Origin: Christensenellaceae bacterium | GTDB taxonomy: Bacteria; Bacillota; Clostridia; Christensenellales; Christensenellaceae | Assembly: GCA_022846035.1 (NCBI GenBank) | Contig: AP025580.1 | Coordinates: 2,480,001-2,544,000, forward strand | DNA length: 64,000 bases | Direction of reading: 5' to 3' | Shown here: positions 26,759-36,198 of the stretch, one piece after another | Position numbering within the stretch: position 1 is the stretch's first letter | Layout of the letters: every line of letters starts with the position of its first letter | The notes under the pieces: generated by a model | Databases searched by the model: none | The model's input: only the letters and a program-made list of their open reading frames with translations | Told to the model about the DNA's origin: nothing | Made by a program: the position numbers and the translations under genes

Positions 26759-27134
26759 ATGGGCGCGGGCGAATGGCACGTCCTCAAAACCATATTGCCT
26801 GATTTTACAGGCAAACGCGTGCTCGACCTTGGCTGCGGTTTTGGCTGGCACTGGCAGCAAGGACTGGTATTATGACGGCTAGGGGAATATCGCGCACTGG
26901 CCGGTCGACCGTTACTTTACCGTGGGAAAGCGTAATACTCTGTTTTTAGGCGAACAGGTCGTAAAATACCATAAAACATTAACCACCTACCTGAACACCT
27001 TGCTGACATCGGGTTTTACGATTACCGGCCTCATATAGCCGCAGCCAAGCAAGGAGATGCTCGATACCGTACCGAACATGGAAGACGAACTGCGCCGCCC
27101 GATGATGCTGCTCGTATTGGCGGAGAAAAAATAA
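26759..27134 (+). pseudogene. Decayed class I SAM-dependent methyltransferase gene
   Basis: The ATG at 26759 begins a frame with motif I VLDLGCGFGWHW. At about 26862 the reading shifts by one base to a frame encoding DWYYDG and GNIAHWPVDRYF, typical of the C-terminal part of YcgJ/UbiE-like methyltransferases, interrupted by TAG at 26880-26882 and again at 27036-27038, ending at TAA 27132. About 100 codons between motif I and the C-terminal part are missing. So the gene has an internal deletion, a frameshift and two nonsense codons. Confidence 0.85.
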
Positions 27135-27142
27135 AAAATATC

Positions 27143-27173
27143 AAAAAGACGAGGCTGTCTGCCTCGTCTTTTT
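27143..27173 (+). terminator. Bidirectional intrinsic terminator
   Basis: AAAAAGACGAGGC / GCCTCGTCTTTTT, a perfect 13-bp stem with a 5-nt loop and T runs on both strands. It serves the decayed methyltransferase on the plus strand and the SRP RNA on the minus strand. Confidence 0.9.
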
Positions 27174-27189
27174 TAAACTAAAGCCGTAC

Positions 27190-27455
27190 ACCTCACTTTG
27201 AATTTACTCTCATGAGAGGAACTCATATCGCTGACTCAGAACAGGCACGCCTGCGGCACACGCGGCAATTTGCTTACTGCTGCTTCCGTCAGGACCTGAC
27301 AGGGTTCACAACGCAACGTTGCACAGGACCCATCCATCAACATCAAACGACATGTTCCATACCTTACAAGAGAAACCCTCGGTGAGGAATTCAACCCCGC
27401 TATAGCGGCTTGCGGGTTACAGGACACCGCTAACTCCCCGTCTAGTACGGCAAAC
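27190..27455 (-). ncRNA. ffs: Signal recognition particle RNA, large Bacillus/Clostridia type
   Basis: The minus strand carries TCAGGTCCTGACGGAAGCAG, the Ffh-binding domain IV hairpin (here with the GGAA-type loop slightly altered to TGACGGAAG), followed by TGCCGCAGGCGTGCCTG. The 5' part, TTGCCGTACTAGACGGGG then AGTTAGCGGTGTCCTGTA, matches the Alu domain of the Bacillus SRP RNA. Length about 265 nt, close to the 271 nt of that RNA; the ends are approximate. It binds Ffh and guides membrane protein insertion. It follows purA by about 15 nt and shares its strand. Confidence 0.93.
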
Positions 27456-27469
27456 TAAAAAACAATTTT

Positions 27470-28747
27470 TTACAGCCCACGGAAAATACATTCCTCGCGG
27501 CCCGCGCCAACGCCGATCATTTTGACCGGAACGCCGGTATGCTGCTCGATGAACTCCACATATGCTTTCGCCGCATCCGGCAGGTCCTCGTACTTGCGGA
27601 TATGCGAGAGGTCGGATGTCCATCCATCAAATTCCTTATAAACCGGCCTTGCCTTGCTGAGTGTTTCCAGCGACGCCGGATAAGTATTTACTATTTTACC
27701 ATCAATGTCATACCCAGTGCAAATAAAAACTTTATTAAATCCGCCGAGCGTATCCATGCGCGACAGTGCAAAGCCGGTAATACCGCTTGTTTTTGCGGCA
27801 AAATCGACAATTACAAGGTCCAGCCACCCGCAACGGCGCGGTCTTCCCGTCACCGTTCCGAATTCGTTCCCCTTTTTGCGGATCTCGTCTCCCGTGGCGT
27901 CATGAAGCTCTGTCACAAACGGACCCTCGCCTACGCGCGTCGTATACGCTTTGACTACGCCGATGACGTCCGTAATTACCTGCGGTCCCACGCCCGCGCC
28001 CGAGCCGACGCCGCCCGTATTGGGATGCGAGGATGTCACATACGGGTATGTGCCGAAATCAATATCGAGCAGCATGCCCTGCGCGCCCTCGAACAACAGC
28101 GTTTTGCCCGCATCATGGTATTCGTGCAAAAGCGAAACGCTGTCACACACAAACGGCTTGAAATATTTTGCATACGCGCGGAACTCTTCCAGGATCTCTT
28201 CATAATTTAAAGGCTCACCGCCATAAACTTTGGTAATGATCTCGTTTTTATCTTCCACACATTTTTTCAGCTTCGCAGGAAAACTTTCTTCGTCCATCAG
28301 GTCACACATGCGCAGGCCTACGCGCCCCGTCTTGTCCATATAGCACGGACCGATACCGTTGCCCGTCGTACCGATCTTAAAATCGCCCAGCTTTTTCTCA
28401 TTGAGTTCGTCAAGCACCCTGTGGTACGGCATAATCAGATGCGCGCGGTCGCTCACGTAAAGGTTCTCCACCGAAACGCCCCGCTCCGCAAGATATTCGA
28501 TCTCCGTTTTGAGCGCTTTTAAATCCACGACCACACCGTTGGCGATCACGCACGGCTTTCCCTTTGAAAGGATACCCGACGGAATCAGGCGCAGCTTATA
28601 TGTCACGCCGTCTGCAACCACGGTATGTCCCGCGTTGTTTCCGCCCTGATAACGCACCACCATATCCGCTTTGGATGCGAGATAGTCAACAAATCTTCCT
28701 TTTCCCTCGTCGCCCCACTGAGCGCCGAAAACTACGATACCGGCCAT
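27470..28747 (-). CDS. purA: Adenylosuccinate synthetase
   Basis: 425 residues; joins IMP and aspartate using GTP in AMP synthesis. GTP-binding GDEGKG at 12-17, the catalytic NNAGHTVV region near residue 37-44, GTTGNGIGPCYMDK and VTGRPRRCGWLDLV are all intact, and the length is standard. ACAGGAG precedes the ATG. It has its own promoter with a structured leader. No other purine gene adjoins it. Confidence 0.97.
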   Translation of the reverse strand: MAGIVVFGAQWGDEGKGRFVDYLASKADMVVRYQGGNNAGHTVVADGVTYKLRLIPSGILSKGKPCVIANGVVVDLKALKTEIEYLAERGVSVENLYVSDRAHLIMPYHRVLDELNEKKLGDFKIGTTGNGIGPCYMDKTGRVGLRMCDLMDEESFPAKLKKCVEDKNEIITKVYGGEPLNYEEILEEFRAYAKYFKPFVCDSVSLLHEYHDAGKTLLFEGAQGMLLDIDFGTYPYVTSSHPNTGGVGSGAGVGPQVITDVIGVVKAYTTRVGEGPFVTELHDATGDEIRKKGNEFGTVTGRPRRCGWLDLVIVDFAAKTSGITGFALSRMDTLGGFNKVFICTGYDIDGKIVNTYPASLETLSKARPVYKEFDGWTSDLSHIRKYEDLPDAAKAYVEFIEQHTGVPVKMIGVGAGREECIFRGL

Positions 28748-28813
28748 TTCAGTTCACTCCTGTCCCGTTTAAAATTTATTGGCAGCGTCAAAGCGCGAAC
28801 CTCTTCCCTGAAA

Positions 28814-28855
28814 CAAAAAAAATACCGCTGGGAACATAACGCCCCCTTGCGATAT
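28814..28855 (-). promoter_or_regulatory. purA leader hairpin with T run (possible attenuator)
   Basis: On the minus strand ATATCGC pairs with GCGGTAT (28849-28855 with 28822-28828), extended by an inner GGG/CCC, and is followed by eight T. The stem begins almost at the predicted start of the purA transcript, so it may be an attenuator, a 5'-stabilising hairpin or a barrier to upstream transcription. Confidence 0.45.
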
Positions 28856-28863
28856 CCTATTTT

Positions 28864-28893
28864 AGTGTAACAAAAAAAATATATATCCGTCAA
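28864..28893 (-). promoter_or_regulatory. purA promoter
   Basis: Minus strand TTGACG (28888-28893), 18 nt spacer, TACACT (28864-28869). The leader to the ATG would be about 110 nt. Confidence 0.65.
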
Positions 28894-29055
28894 CTTTTTT
28901 TCATTTACAGCAGCTTTTTTCCGCCAGGCCCCGATTCGCGGTTGCTTTTTCCTCTCATAAATAATATGATAACAGTAGATAAAACATACAGCGCGCCGCG
29001 ATCCTTTTCCAGCATTTATCCCATTGATCTTTCGCGGCGGATGAAAGGGGCTTCC

Positions 29056-29472
29056 ATGAAAAAAAGAATCATCTTAATCTGCCTGGTCCTTGTTTTTGCC
29101 GTGTCGCTGATTTCCTGCGCCGCAGCAATTACTTTCCAGACATCCGGCGCCCAGTACGAGGTCGTCGAGATGAAAACTGCGGAACAATCAAATAACCTTA
29201 CTGCGTCGGGCGGCAATACGCTTTTCGTTATGGTCCTGAGCGCAGACGACAAAACCCTCGACGACGCCCAAAACGCTTTTTTAAGTGTGGACGGTGCCCC
29301 CGCGTCCGTATCGGACGGTTCCGGAAGCTATGAATGCAGGGAAATGTCCTTTAAAACGGACGGCAGCAGGGTGCAGATAGAATTGGTGTTCGAGGTCCCC
29401 GCATCCTTTGCGCAAGTAAAGGACTTCACGCTGTCCGGCAACGGCTTTGGCCCTGTGAGCCTGAAAAAATAG
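29056..29472 (+). CDS. Small lipoprotein of unknown function
   Basis: 138 residues. The signal peptide KKRIILICLVLVFAVSLISC ends in a lipobox (LISC, Cys20), so the mature protein is a lipid-anchored extracellular domain of about 118 residues, beta-rich and without recognised motifs. ATG 29056 is chosen because AAAGGGG lies 5 nt upstream and the signal peptide starts there. Flanked by purA (divergent) and a terminator; monocistronic. Confidence 0.72.
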   Translation: MKKRIILICLVLVFAVSLISCAAAITFQTSGAQYEVVEMKTAEQSNNLTASGGNTLFVMVLSADDKTLDDAQNAFLSVDGAPASVSDGSGSYECREMSFKTDGSRVQIELVFEVPASFAQVKDFTLSGNGFGPVSLKK

Positions 29473-29486
29473 CGCTTGTAAAAGCA

Positions 29487-29519
29487 AAGAACCACGGATG
29501 ATACCGTGGTTCTTTTTTT
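29487..29519 (+). terminator. Intrinsic terminator after the lipoprotein gene
   Basis: AGAACCACGG / CCGTGGTTCT stem with a 6-nt loop followed by seven T (29514-29519). The minus-strand sequence also carries A/T runs, so it may also serve the zinc-ribbon gene at 29536. Confidence 0.9.
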
Positions 29520-29535
29520 GTAAAACCGTAAATCA

Positions 29536-30216
29536 TCACATATGGAAGCGTTTTTGCATTTCCACTTTCAAATACCGCAGGGCAAACCGCAATATCCCCA
29601 GTATCGTGATCCCGCTGGCAAATGTGGAAAGCGCCATCAGGAAAAACGATTGCCTGACTCCCACCAGATATAAAACAAGCGGGATAAATCCCAGGGCCAC
29701 AAAGAGGATCGCGTACATCAGGTTGCCGCGCCAATGGGATTTGTGGTTGTAGGAATAAATATCGATATACGCGATGCCCAGCGCTAAAATGAGCGGCAGC
29801 ATGTATTGGTACGACCAGCCCGTCCTGCCGCCAACAAAATCAAAGGCCATGAACATGGCGATAAGCGTAACCATCTGCAGCAGCACCTTGATCCCCGCGA
29901 ACCAGTCGGAAAGAATCGTTCCCTTAACCAGCACCCAGGCGTAAAGCGTGGGCGCAGCCACCGCTAAAAACCATGGCCTGCCGTCCCAGGTAAAAATATT
30001 GATGGCGATACAAAGGATAATTACCACAAACGTCGCCAGCAGCAAATAGTCCATGACCAGACTGTGGCGGTCGACATACCGCCGGCGCGAAACCTGCGGG
30101 TATAATTCGTTTTCATCTGGTGTTTCAGTGAGTTTTTTTCCGCAGAGCGGGCAGTTCCCGTAGCAGTTGTCCACATATACGCAGCATTCGTCGCAGAAAT
30201 TCATTTTGTGCTCCAT
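29536..30216 (-). CDS. Zinc-ribbon membrane protein (DUF6320 type), copy 2
   Basis: 226 residues: zinc ribbon with four cysteine clusters (CDECCVYVDNCYGNCPLCG), linker with YPQVSRRRYVDRHS, and six membrane segments (about 53-212). AGGGG is 6 nt before the ATG at 30216, which overlaps the acyltransferase end by 16 nt. It shares order, overlap and topology with the 20266-20943 protein, but sequence identity is modest, so the duplication is old. Confidence 0.82.
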   Translation of the reverse strand: MEHKMNFCDECCVYVDNCYGNCPLCGKKLTETPDENELYPQVSRRRYVDRHSLVMDYLLLATFVVIILCIAINIFTWDGRPWFLAVAAPTLYAWVLVKGTILSDWFAGIKVLLQMVTLIAMFMAFDFVGGRTGWSYQYMLPLILALGIAYIDIYSYNHKSHWRGNLMYAILFVALGFIPLVLYLVGVRQSFFLMALSTFASGITILGILRFALRYLKVEMQKRFHM

Positions 30217-31490
30217 GTGTTTCCCCTCACTTCCACATCCATTCCCAGCGTCTTTGAGAAATGCTCGAAAAAGCAGCGCGTAATATCTGTCTCCTGGATG
30301 CCGCGCGCAAGCGTGACCACCATTTTGTCCTGATAAGAGACCACAACGCAGTTCATCGGGTTCATTTCGCTTACCCCAAGCGCATAATATACCTGCTTAA
30401 TATGCTTTTCCATCGTCTTTGGGAACCGTGCCGTGCGCAGGTTGGAAAGGACCGCCGTATACGCCCCTTCCCCATAGGATTTATAGCTGCTCGAAACGAC
30501 GATGTTTTTCATGAAAAGCGGTGTCATCCGGATAAACGGATTTTGCTCATACTTCACATTCTTGTTGATATTGGCGGAAATCCGTTCCTTTGTAAGCCCC
30601 TCTTTCAGTTGTCCGGAGATTTCTTCCAATATCTGATCAAAATCAAGCTCGCCCTCCACCGCCATGCCCACATTGGCAAAGGAAATAAAATTACGCAGCG
30701 TATGGGATGGAAACATATTCCGAAGATCCATCGGTACGGAGATAATAATCGGTTTTTTGACTTTTCTTGGAATCAGCAGTTGTTCCTTGGCAATGCAATA
30801 CAAAAGCAGCGCCGCAATATACGCAGATACGGTTACGCCTTTTTCCTTGACCCTCGCCAGCAATTGCTTTAAATCGATGATACCATGCGTCAGAAAAATG
30901 CCGTCGTCGTCGTTGCGCGTGCCCAGGATATGGTATGCCTTTGGCTGCTTTAGCTTATTAAACGCACCCTTGGCGTCGTAATAGGTGCTGAAGCTGTTCT
31001 CCAGTTCGTCCGCGCTCACCTTGCCCTCTGCGTCCAGCACCATGTCTTCCGCATCCATATCGTATCCGCACAGCTTGAAATATTCATAGAGCAACGTTTT
31101 CAGGAATTCGATCGCTCCCGCGCCGTCCGAGAGCCCGTGAAAGCATTCCATAGTCACGTTCTTTTTGTAATACATCACGTTGAACAAAAATCCGTTGTTG
31201 ATGAAATCCTTTAAACGCTTACATGGAAAACCCGTCTCTTCCTTTACCACTGGCAGCGCGCCGTTCGGTTCCAAATAATACCAGAACATTCCTCGCTTAA
31301 GCGTGACGGCAAACGAGGGAAAGCGCGGCATGATTTTGACAAGCGCCTCCTGCAGCTTGTCCTTGTCAACGTCCGTATCGAGCTCCAGCATCAGCCGGAA
31401 CGTCGTGTTGTTATGCGTCTGTGAGATGGACGGATATATTTTAGCCGCCGTATCCAGTTGATACCAATCCCGCTTCTGTGGTTTTTTCAT
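30201..31490 (-). CDS. Condensation-type acyltransferase (alcohol acetyltransferase-like), copy 2
   Basis: 429 residues. HxxxDG motif HGLSDG at 118-123 within ECFHGLSDGAGAIEFLKTLL; the second conserved block is IISVPMDLRNMFPSHTLRNF, which closely matches that of the copy at 20930. The family fold is CoA- or carrier-dependent acyl transfer. Starts with WYQLDTAAKIYPSISQ, again parallel to YKLDTAATLFPPVTRK in copy 1. Preceded by a 27-nt stem-loop, 25 nt upstream. Function likely parallels that of copy 1 with another acceptor. Confidence 0.83.
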   Translation of the reverse strand: MKKPQKRDWYQLDTAAKIYPSISQTHNNTTFRLMLELDTDVDKDKLQEALVKIMPRFPSFAVTLKRGMFWYYLEPNGALPVVKEETGFPCKRLKDFINNGFLFNVMYYKKNVTMECFHGLSDGAGAIEFLKTLLYEYFKLCGYDMDAEDMVLDAEGKVSADELENSFSTYYDAKGAFNKLKQPKAYHILGTRNDDDGIFLTHGIIDLKQLLARVKEKGVTVSAYIAALLLYCIAKEQLLIPRKVKKPIIISVPMDLRNMFPSHTLRNFISFANVGMAVEGELDFDQILEEISGQLKEGLTKERISANINKNVKYEQNPFIRMTPLFMKNIVVSSSYKSYGEGAYTAVLSNLRTARFPKTMEKHIKQVYYALGVSEMNPMNCVVVSYQDKMVVTLARGIQETDITRCFFEHFSKTLGMDVEVRGNTWSTK

Positions 31491-31514
31491 CGCTTCTCTT
31501 TTCTTCGGATTCTA

Positions 31515-31541
31515 CAAGAGGGGGCGTGCCGCCCCCTCTTG
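31515..31541 (-). terminator. Strong GC stem-loop after upp
   Basis: CAAGAGGGGGC / GCCCCCTCTTG, a perfect 11-bp stem with a 5-nt loop, 31 nt downstream of the upp stop. It lacks a T tract on the minus strand, so it may be a weak terminator or an RNA-stabilising element between the housekeeping operon and the acyltransferase pair. Confidence 0.5.
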
Positions 31542-31571
31542 CTGTCAATCGATACTTGTTGCCGTATTCTT

Positions 31572-32685
<1,114 letters not shown>

Positions 32686-32772
32686 AACGTAACACTCCTT
32701 AAAAATGAATACTTACAGGAAAATTATACAACAAGCGGCTGGCGAATTCCACAGTTACGCCCTAATTTATAT

Positions 32773-32807
32773 AAAAAAAGACAATGCCCGAAAAGCGCAT
32801 TGTCTTT
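32773..32807 (-). terminator. Intrinsic terminator between the arginine phosphatase and rpiB
   Basis: AAAGACAATGC / GCATTGTCTTT 11-bp stem, 9-nt loop, followed on the minus strand by seven T. It splits the housekeeping run: rpiB and upp may depend on readthrough or a promoter in 32686-32772, where none is obvious. Confidence 0.85.
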
Positions 32808-32814
32808 CAAAAAT

Positions 32815-33300
32815 CTATCGCTGTCCACGCTCCAGGCGTGCGATCAGCATTTTTATCGCTTCTTTGATCTGCGCCGCGCTCTGGCGGTATTCTTCCATCC
32901 CCTCGTCAAAGGGATCCATAATATCGCAGGAATTGTCAATCGGTTCCCCGTCGATCCCCTTTGCGTACCCGAGCAATGTGTGCACCTTGGATACCTCTTC
33001 GGGCGCGATCACTTCAATATGCTCCATTTGTTCCTTGCTCATGGCAAGAATAAGGTCCGCCCACTGCGCCAGTTCGGAAGTAAAAGGCTCCGCCTCGTGA
33101 CGCTTTAATTCAAGTCCCATTTCCTGTACGACACGCACCGCTTCCTCTGTTGCCTCAGCTCCTTCGCAGGCAAATGTACCGGCAGATTTTGACTTTACAT
33201 CGCCATGAAGGATGCTACTTCGGTCTACCGCATCGTCCATCAAAGTTTCCGCAATCGGGCTTCTGCATGTATTACCCGTACAAACAAACAATACATTCAT
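32815..33300 (-). CDS. Low-molecular-weight phosphatase, protein-arginine phosphatase (YwlE) type
   Basis: 161 residues. The P-loop is CTGNTCRS with Cys7 and Arg13, and Thr11 where tyrosine phosphatases have Ile; in YwlE this Thr selects phospho-arginine. The general acid region is DIMDPFDEG. The start is taken at ATG 33300, as family members begin MxxxFVCTGNTCRSP, although the AGGAGG box is unusually far (15 nt). The order Sua5-YwlE-RpiB-Upp is also that of Bacillus. It would reverse protein arginine phosphorylation by McsB, which is not in the window. Confidence 0.9.
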   Translation of the reverse strand: MNVLFVCTGNTCRSPIAETLMDDAVDRSSILHGDVKSKSAGTFACEGAEATEEAVRVVQEMGLELKRHEAEPFTSELAQWADLILAMSKEQMEHIEVIAPEEVSKVHTLLGYAKGIDGEPIDNSCDIMDPFDEGMEEYRQSAAQIKEAIKMLIARLERGQR

Positions 33301-33304
33301 GATT

Positions 33305-34369
33305 TTATAATTTTTCCTCCTTGGCGGTAATGACTTCATGTCCCGCCGCTCTGATTATTCTGTTCATCACCGCAAGACCCATCTTGTCCTCCTGCGCGTG
33401 AAAAAGCACCAGTTTGAAATTCTGTTCGTCCATCTCGCGAAGCACGCGAAAAAGCGCGGCCTCTGCGCTGTGCGCGTCTGCGCCCAAAAGCACAACGTTT
33501 TTAACATCCGGATAAAGCCCCGCGCAATCGTCGAGGCATAGTACCGCAGTTTTCTTTCCCTGCGCTTTACCATTATGATACATGGTGTTTATGGTTTTCG
33601 CAACCTCTTTTTTAGCGCCTTTTAATACGATTACCCTCGCGTCCGGCGAATAGTGCTTATATTTCATGCCCGGCGAGGCGCATATCTCGTCCTGCTTAAG
33701 CTCCCCTAACACACTCGGATGAACGCGTACCTTTCCTACGGCCTGCACGATCATTTCCGGCGTAATATCGCCCGGGCGCAGGATCACGGGAACGTCTCCC
33801 GTTGCGTCCACAACGGTGGATTCCACGCCCACCGCGCACGGCCCGCCGTCGATGATAAGCGGCACGCGGCCGCACAAATCCTCATAGGCGTGCATTGCAA
33901 GGGTCGGGCTCGGCCTGCCGGACGTATTCGCGCTGGGCGCCGCTACCGGCACGCCCGCCAAGGCGATGATCCCGCGCGCAATATCGTTGTCCGGCATGCG
34001 CACCGCTACCGTCTCAAGGCCCGCGCTGACCTCAGAGGGAATCGCATCTGATTTTTTTACAATAATAGAAATCGGTCCCGGCCAAAATGCTTTCATCAAA
34101 GCGCGCGCCGTAGCGCTTACTTCCTTTGCCACATCCTTTACCTGAGCTGCATCCGCAATATGGACGATCAGCGGATTATCCTGCGGCCGCCCTTTGGCAA
34201 GAAAAATATTCTTTACCGCCTCGGCTGAAAACGCGTTTGCTCCCAGGCCGTAAACGGTTTCGGTGGGCATCACCACCAAACCGCCCCTTTTCAGTTCGTC
34301 CGCGCCCTCGCGGATCGCGCCCTCAAAATCCTTGGCCGCGAACACGGTCCTTGTCGCATATCGCATCAT
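33305..34369 (-). CDS. L-threonylcarbamoyladenylate synthase (Sua5/YwlC type)
   Basis: 354 residues: YrdC domain (about 15-200; VVMPTETVYGLGANAF, KGRPQDNPLIVHI, PSANTSGRPSPT, RPGDITPEMI) plus the C-terminal Sua5 domain (about 230-345). Makes threonylcarbamoyl-AMP for t6A37 of ANN-reading tRNAs. The ATG at 34369 overlaps the ZIP gene stop (ATGA), indicating coupling; an in-frame ATG at 34366 is equally possible. Confidence 0.93.
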   Translation of the reverse strand: MMRYATRTVFAAKDFEGAIREGADELKRGGLVVMPTETVYGLGANAFSAEAVKNIFLAKGRPQDNPLIVHIADAAQVKDVAKEVSATARALMKAFWPGPISIIVKKSDAIPSEVSAGLETVAVRMPDNDIARGIIALAGVPVAAPSANTSGRPSPTLAMHAYEDLCGRVPLIIDGGPCAVGVESTVVDATGDVPVILRPGDITPEMIVQAVGKVRVHPSVLGELKQDEICASPGMKYKHYSPDARVIVLKGAKKEVAKTINTMYHNGKAQGKKTAVLCLDDCAGLYPDVKNVVLLGADAHSAEAALFRVLREMDEQNFKLVLFHAQEDKMGLAVMNRIIRAAGHEVITAKEEKL

Positions 34370-35127
34370 AACAGCACCACCAATACAAACCCAATGAAAA
34401 CTCCGGCGGCAATGGAGATCCATGTCGCCGCGCTCTTATACATACCAATTGCTTCGGGAATAAGTTCCCGCAGTGTCAAATAAAGCATAGCGCCGCCGCC
34501 AAACGACACGCTGCCCGCGAAAAACACCGGCGAGAGGTCGCCGATCGCCGCGCCGATCAGCGCGCCTACGGCCATAGGCGCCGCCGCCAATACCGCGATC
34601 AAAAAAATCTTTCCATAGGGAACCTTTCCCAGCTTCAGCGGGATGGCGAGCCCCATTCCCTCGGGAATATTATGCACGAACAAAAGCACCGCCAAGCCTG
34701 CGCCAAACTCAGCCGCCGCCGTAAGCCCGCTTCCGAGAGCAAGCCCCTCCGGCAGATTATGCACGCCGATCCCCAGCGCCAGCAAAAGCCCTGAGCGTAC
34801 GAGCCGCTTTTCCTTAAGGCCCTGTATGATACTGTCGTCATGCCCCGAGGGCACGTCGTAATGCGGCAGAAATTTATTGACGATCAACACGGCCAGCGCC
34901 CCCAGTATAAAGAAAACGAGCGTCCAATGCCACGCAGCCGCTTCCAGGGATTCCGGCAGCATATCGAACAAAACGATGGCAAGCATAATACCGCCGGATA
35001 TGCCCATCAAGGCCGCGGATATCCGGTTCGATTTCACTTTGATAAAGAATGTTGCCACCGCACCGATCCCCGTTCCCATCGCCCCTACGAGCGCGCCGAT
35101 CAGCGTTGCATAAAGAATCGTATTCAT
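34366..35127 (-). CDS. ZIP-family divalent metal transporter
   Basis: 253 residues with eight predicted membrane helices. Metal-site helices IV and V carry HNLPEGLALGSG and HNIPEGMGLAIPL, the ZIP signature. A variable loop between TM3 and TM4 holds histidines (DVPSGHDDS). Likely imports Zn or Fe. It sits between prfA (6 nt) and the Sua5 gene (4-nt overlap), an insertion relative to the Bacillus order. The ribosome binding site is weak. Confidence 0.92.
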   Translation of the reverse strand: MNTILYATLIGALVGAMGTGIGAVATFFIKVKSNRISAALMGISGGIMLAIVLFDMLPESLEAAAWHWTLVFFILGALAVLIVNKFLPHYDVPSGHDDSIIQGLKEKRLVRSGLLLALGIGVHNLPEGLALGSGLTAAAEFGAGLAVLLFVHNIPEGMGLAIPLKLGKVPYGKIFLIAVLAAAPMAVGALIGAAIGDLSPVFFAGSVSFGGGAMLYLTLRELIPEAIGMYKSAATWISIAAGVFIGFVLVVLL

Positions 35128-35133
35128 TTCAAA

Positions 35134-36195
35134 TTACTGCGCGAGCTTCCTTTGCCTTTCATCCAGAATAAGCGCGTCGATCATCTCGTCCATATCCCCG
35201 TCCAAAAACGCTTCCAGCTTGTAAAGCGTCAGGCCGATCCGATGATCCGTTACCCGCCCCTGCGGAAAATTGTACGTACGGATACGTTCGCTCCGGTCTC
35301 CGGAGCCGACCTGACTTTTGCGGTTTTCGGACATCTCGCTGTCCGCCGCGCCCTTATACAGGTCATATAAACGCGACGCAAGCACTTTCATCGCTTTCGC
35401 TTTGTTTTTAATCTGGGATTTTTCATCCTGGCAGGTTACGACAAGCCCCGAAGGGATATGTGTGATGCGTACCGCGCTGTCCGTCGTGTTGACGCTTTGC
35501 CCGCCGTGCCCGCCGCTGCGGAACACGTCCACGCGCAAATCGTTGGGATTAATGTTGACTTCCACTTCCTCCGCCTCGGGCAGCACCGCCACCGTCGCCG
35601 CCGAGGTATGGATACGCCCCGAGGATTCCGTATCCGGAACGCGCTGCACGCGGTGCACGCCGCTCTCGTATTTCAGGCGCGAATACGCGCCTTTGCCGGC
35701 GATAGACACCACTATTTCCTTGACGCCGCCAAGCTCCGTGACATTGGAAGAAAGCGTCTCCATCGTAAAACCGTGCCGCTCTGCATAGCGCGTATACATA
35801 CGCAGCAAATCTCCCCCGAAAAGCGCGGCCTCGTCTCCGCCCGTGCCTGCGCGTATCTCCAGAATAACGTTTTTATCGTCATTTTTATCCTTTGGAATCA
35901 GCAGAACCTTAAGTTCTGCCTCCGCTTCTTCCTTTTGCTTCAAAAGCTGCTCCAGCTCCTCTTTCGCCAGCGCAAGGAGCTCTTCGTCGCTTTCCGTTTC
36001 GATGATTTCCCTGTTTCCCGCGATATGATCAAGGATCGTGGCATAGCTGTCATATGCCGCCGCAATATCCGCGATGGACGCCTGCTCCTGCGCCAGCGCG
36101 CGGAAACGGTCCTGGTTGCCGATCACTTCCGGATCGGAAAGCTCCCTGGAAATTTCGTCATACCGTTCCTTGATCTTTTTCAGTTTGTCCTGCAT
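35134..36195 (-). CDS. prfA: Peptide chain release factor 1
   Basis: 353 residues; reads UAA and UAG. GGQ at 231-233 in [14 protein letters not shown], the PxT-type recognition loop near residue 185 ([10 protein letters not shown]), and [20 protein letters not shown] in the last third are all present. PrmC, which methylates the GGQ glutamine, is encoded immediately upstream. Confidence 0.97.
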   Translation of the reverse strand: MQDKLKKIKERYDEISRELSDPEVIGNQDRFRALAQEQASIADIAAAYDSYATILDHIAGNREIIETESDEELLALAKEELEQLLKQKEEAEAELKVLLIPKDKNDDKNVILEIRAGTGGDEAALFGGDLLRMYTRYAERHGFTMETLSSNVTELGGVKEIVVSIAGKGAYSRLKYESGVHRVQRVPDTESSGRIHTSAATVAVLPEAEEVEVNINPNDLRVDVFRSGGHGGQSVNTTDSAVRITHIPSGLVVTCQDEKSQIKNKAKAMKVLASRLYDLYKGAADSEMSENRKSQVGSGDRSERIRTYNFPQGRVTDHRIGLTLYKLEAFLDGDMDEMIDALILDERQRKLAQ

Positions 36196-36198
36196 ATA

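Noticed and set aside
26880-27038. TAG codons as pyrrolysine sites
   Set aside because: The gene also has a frameshift and a large deletion, and no Pyl genes are in the window; nonsense mutation in a pseudogene is simpler.
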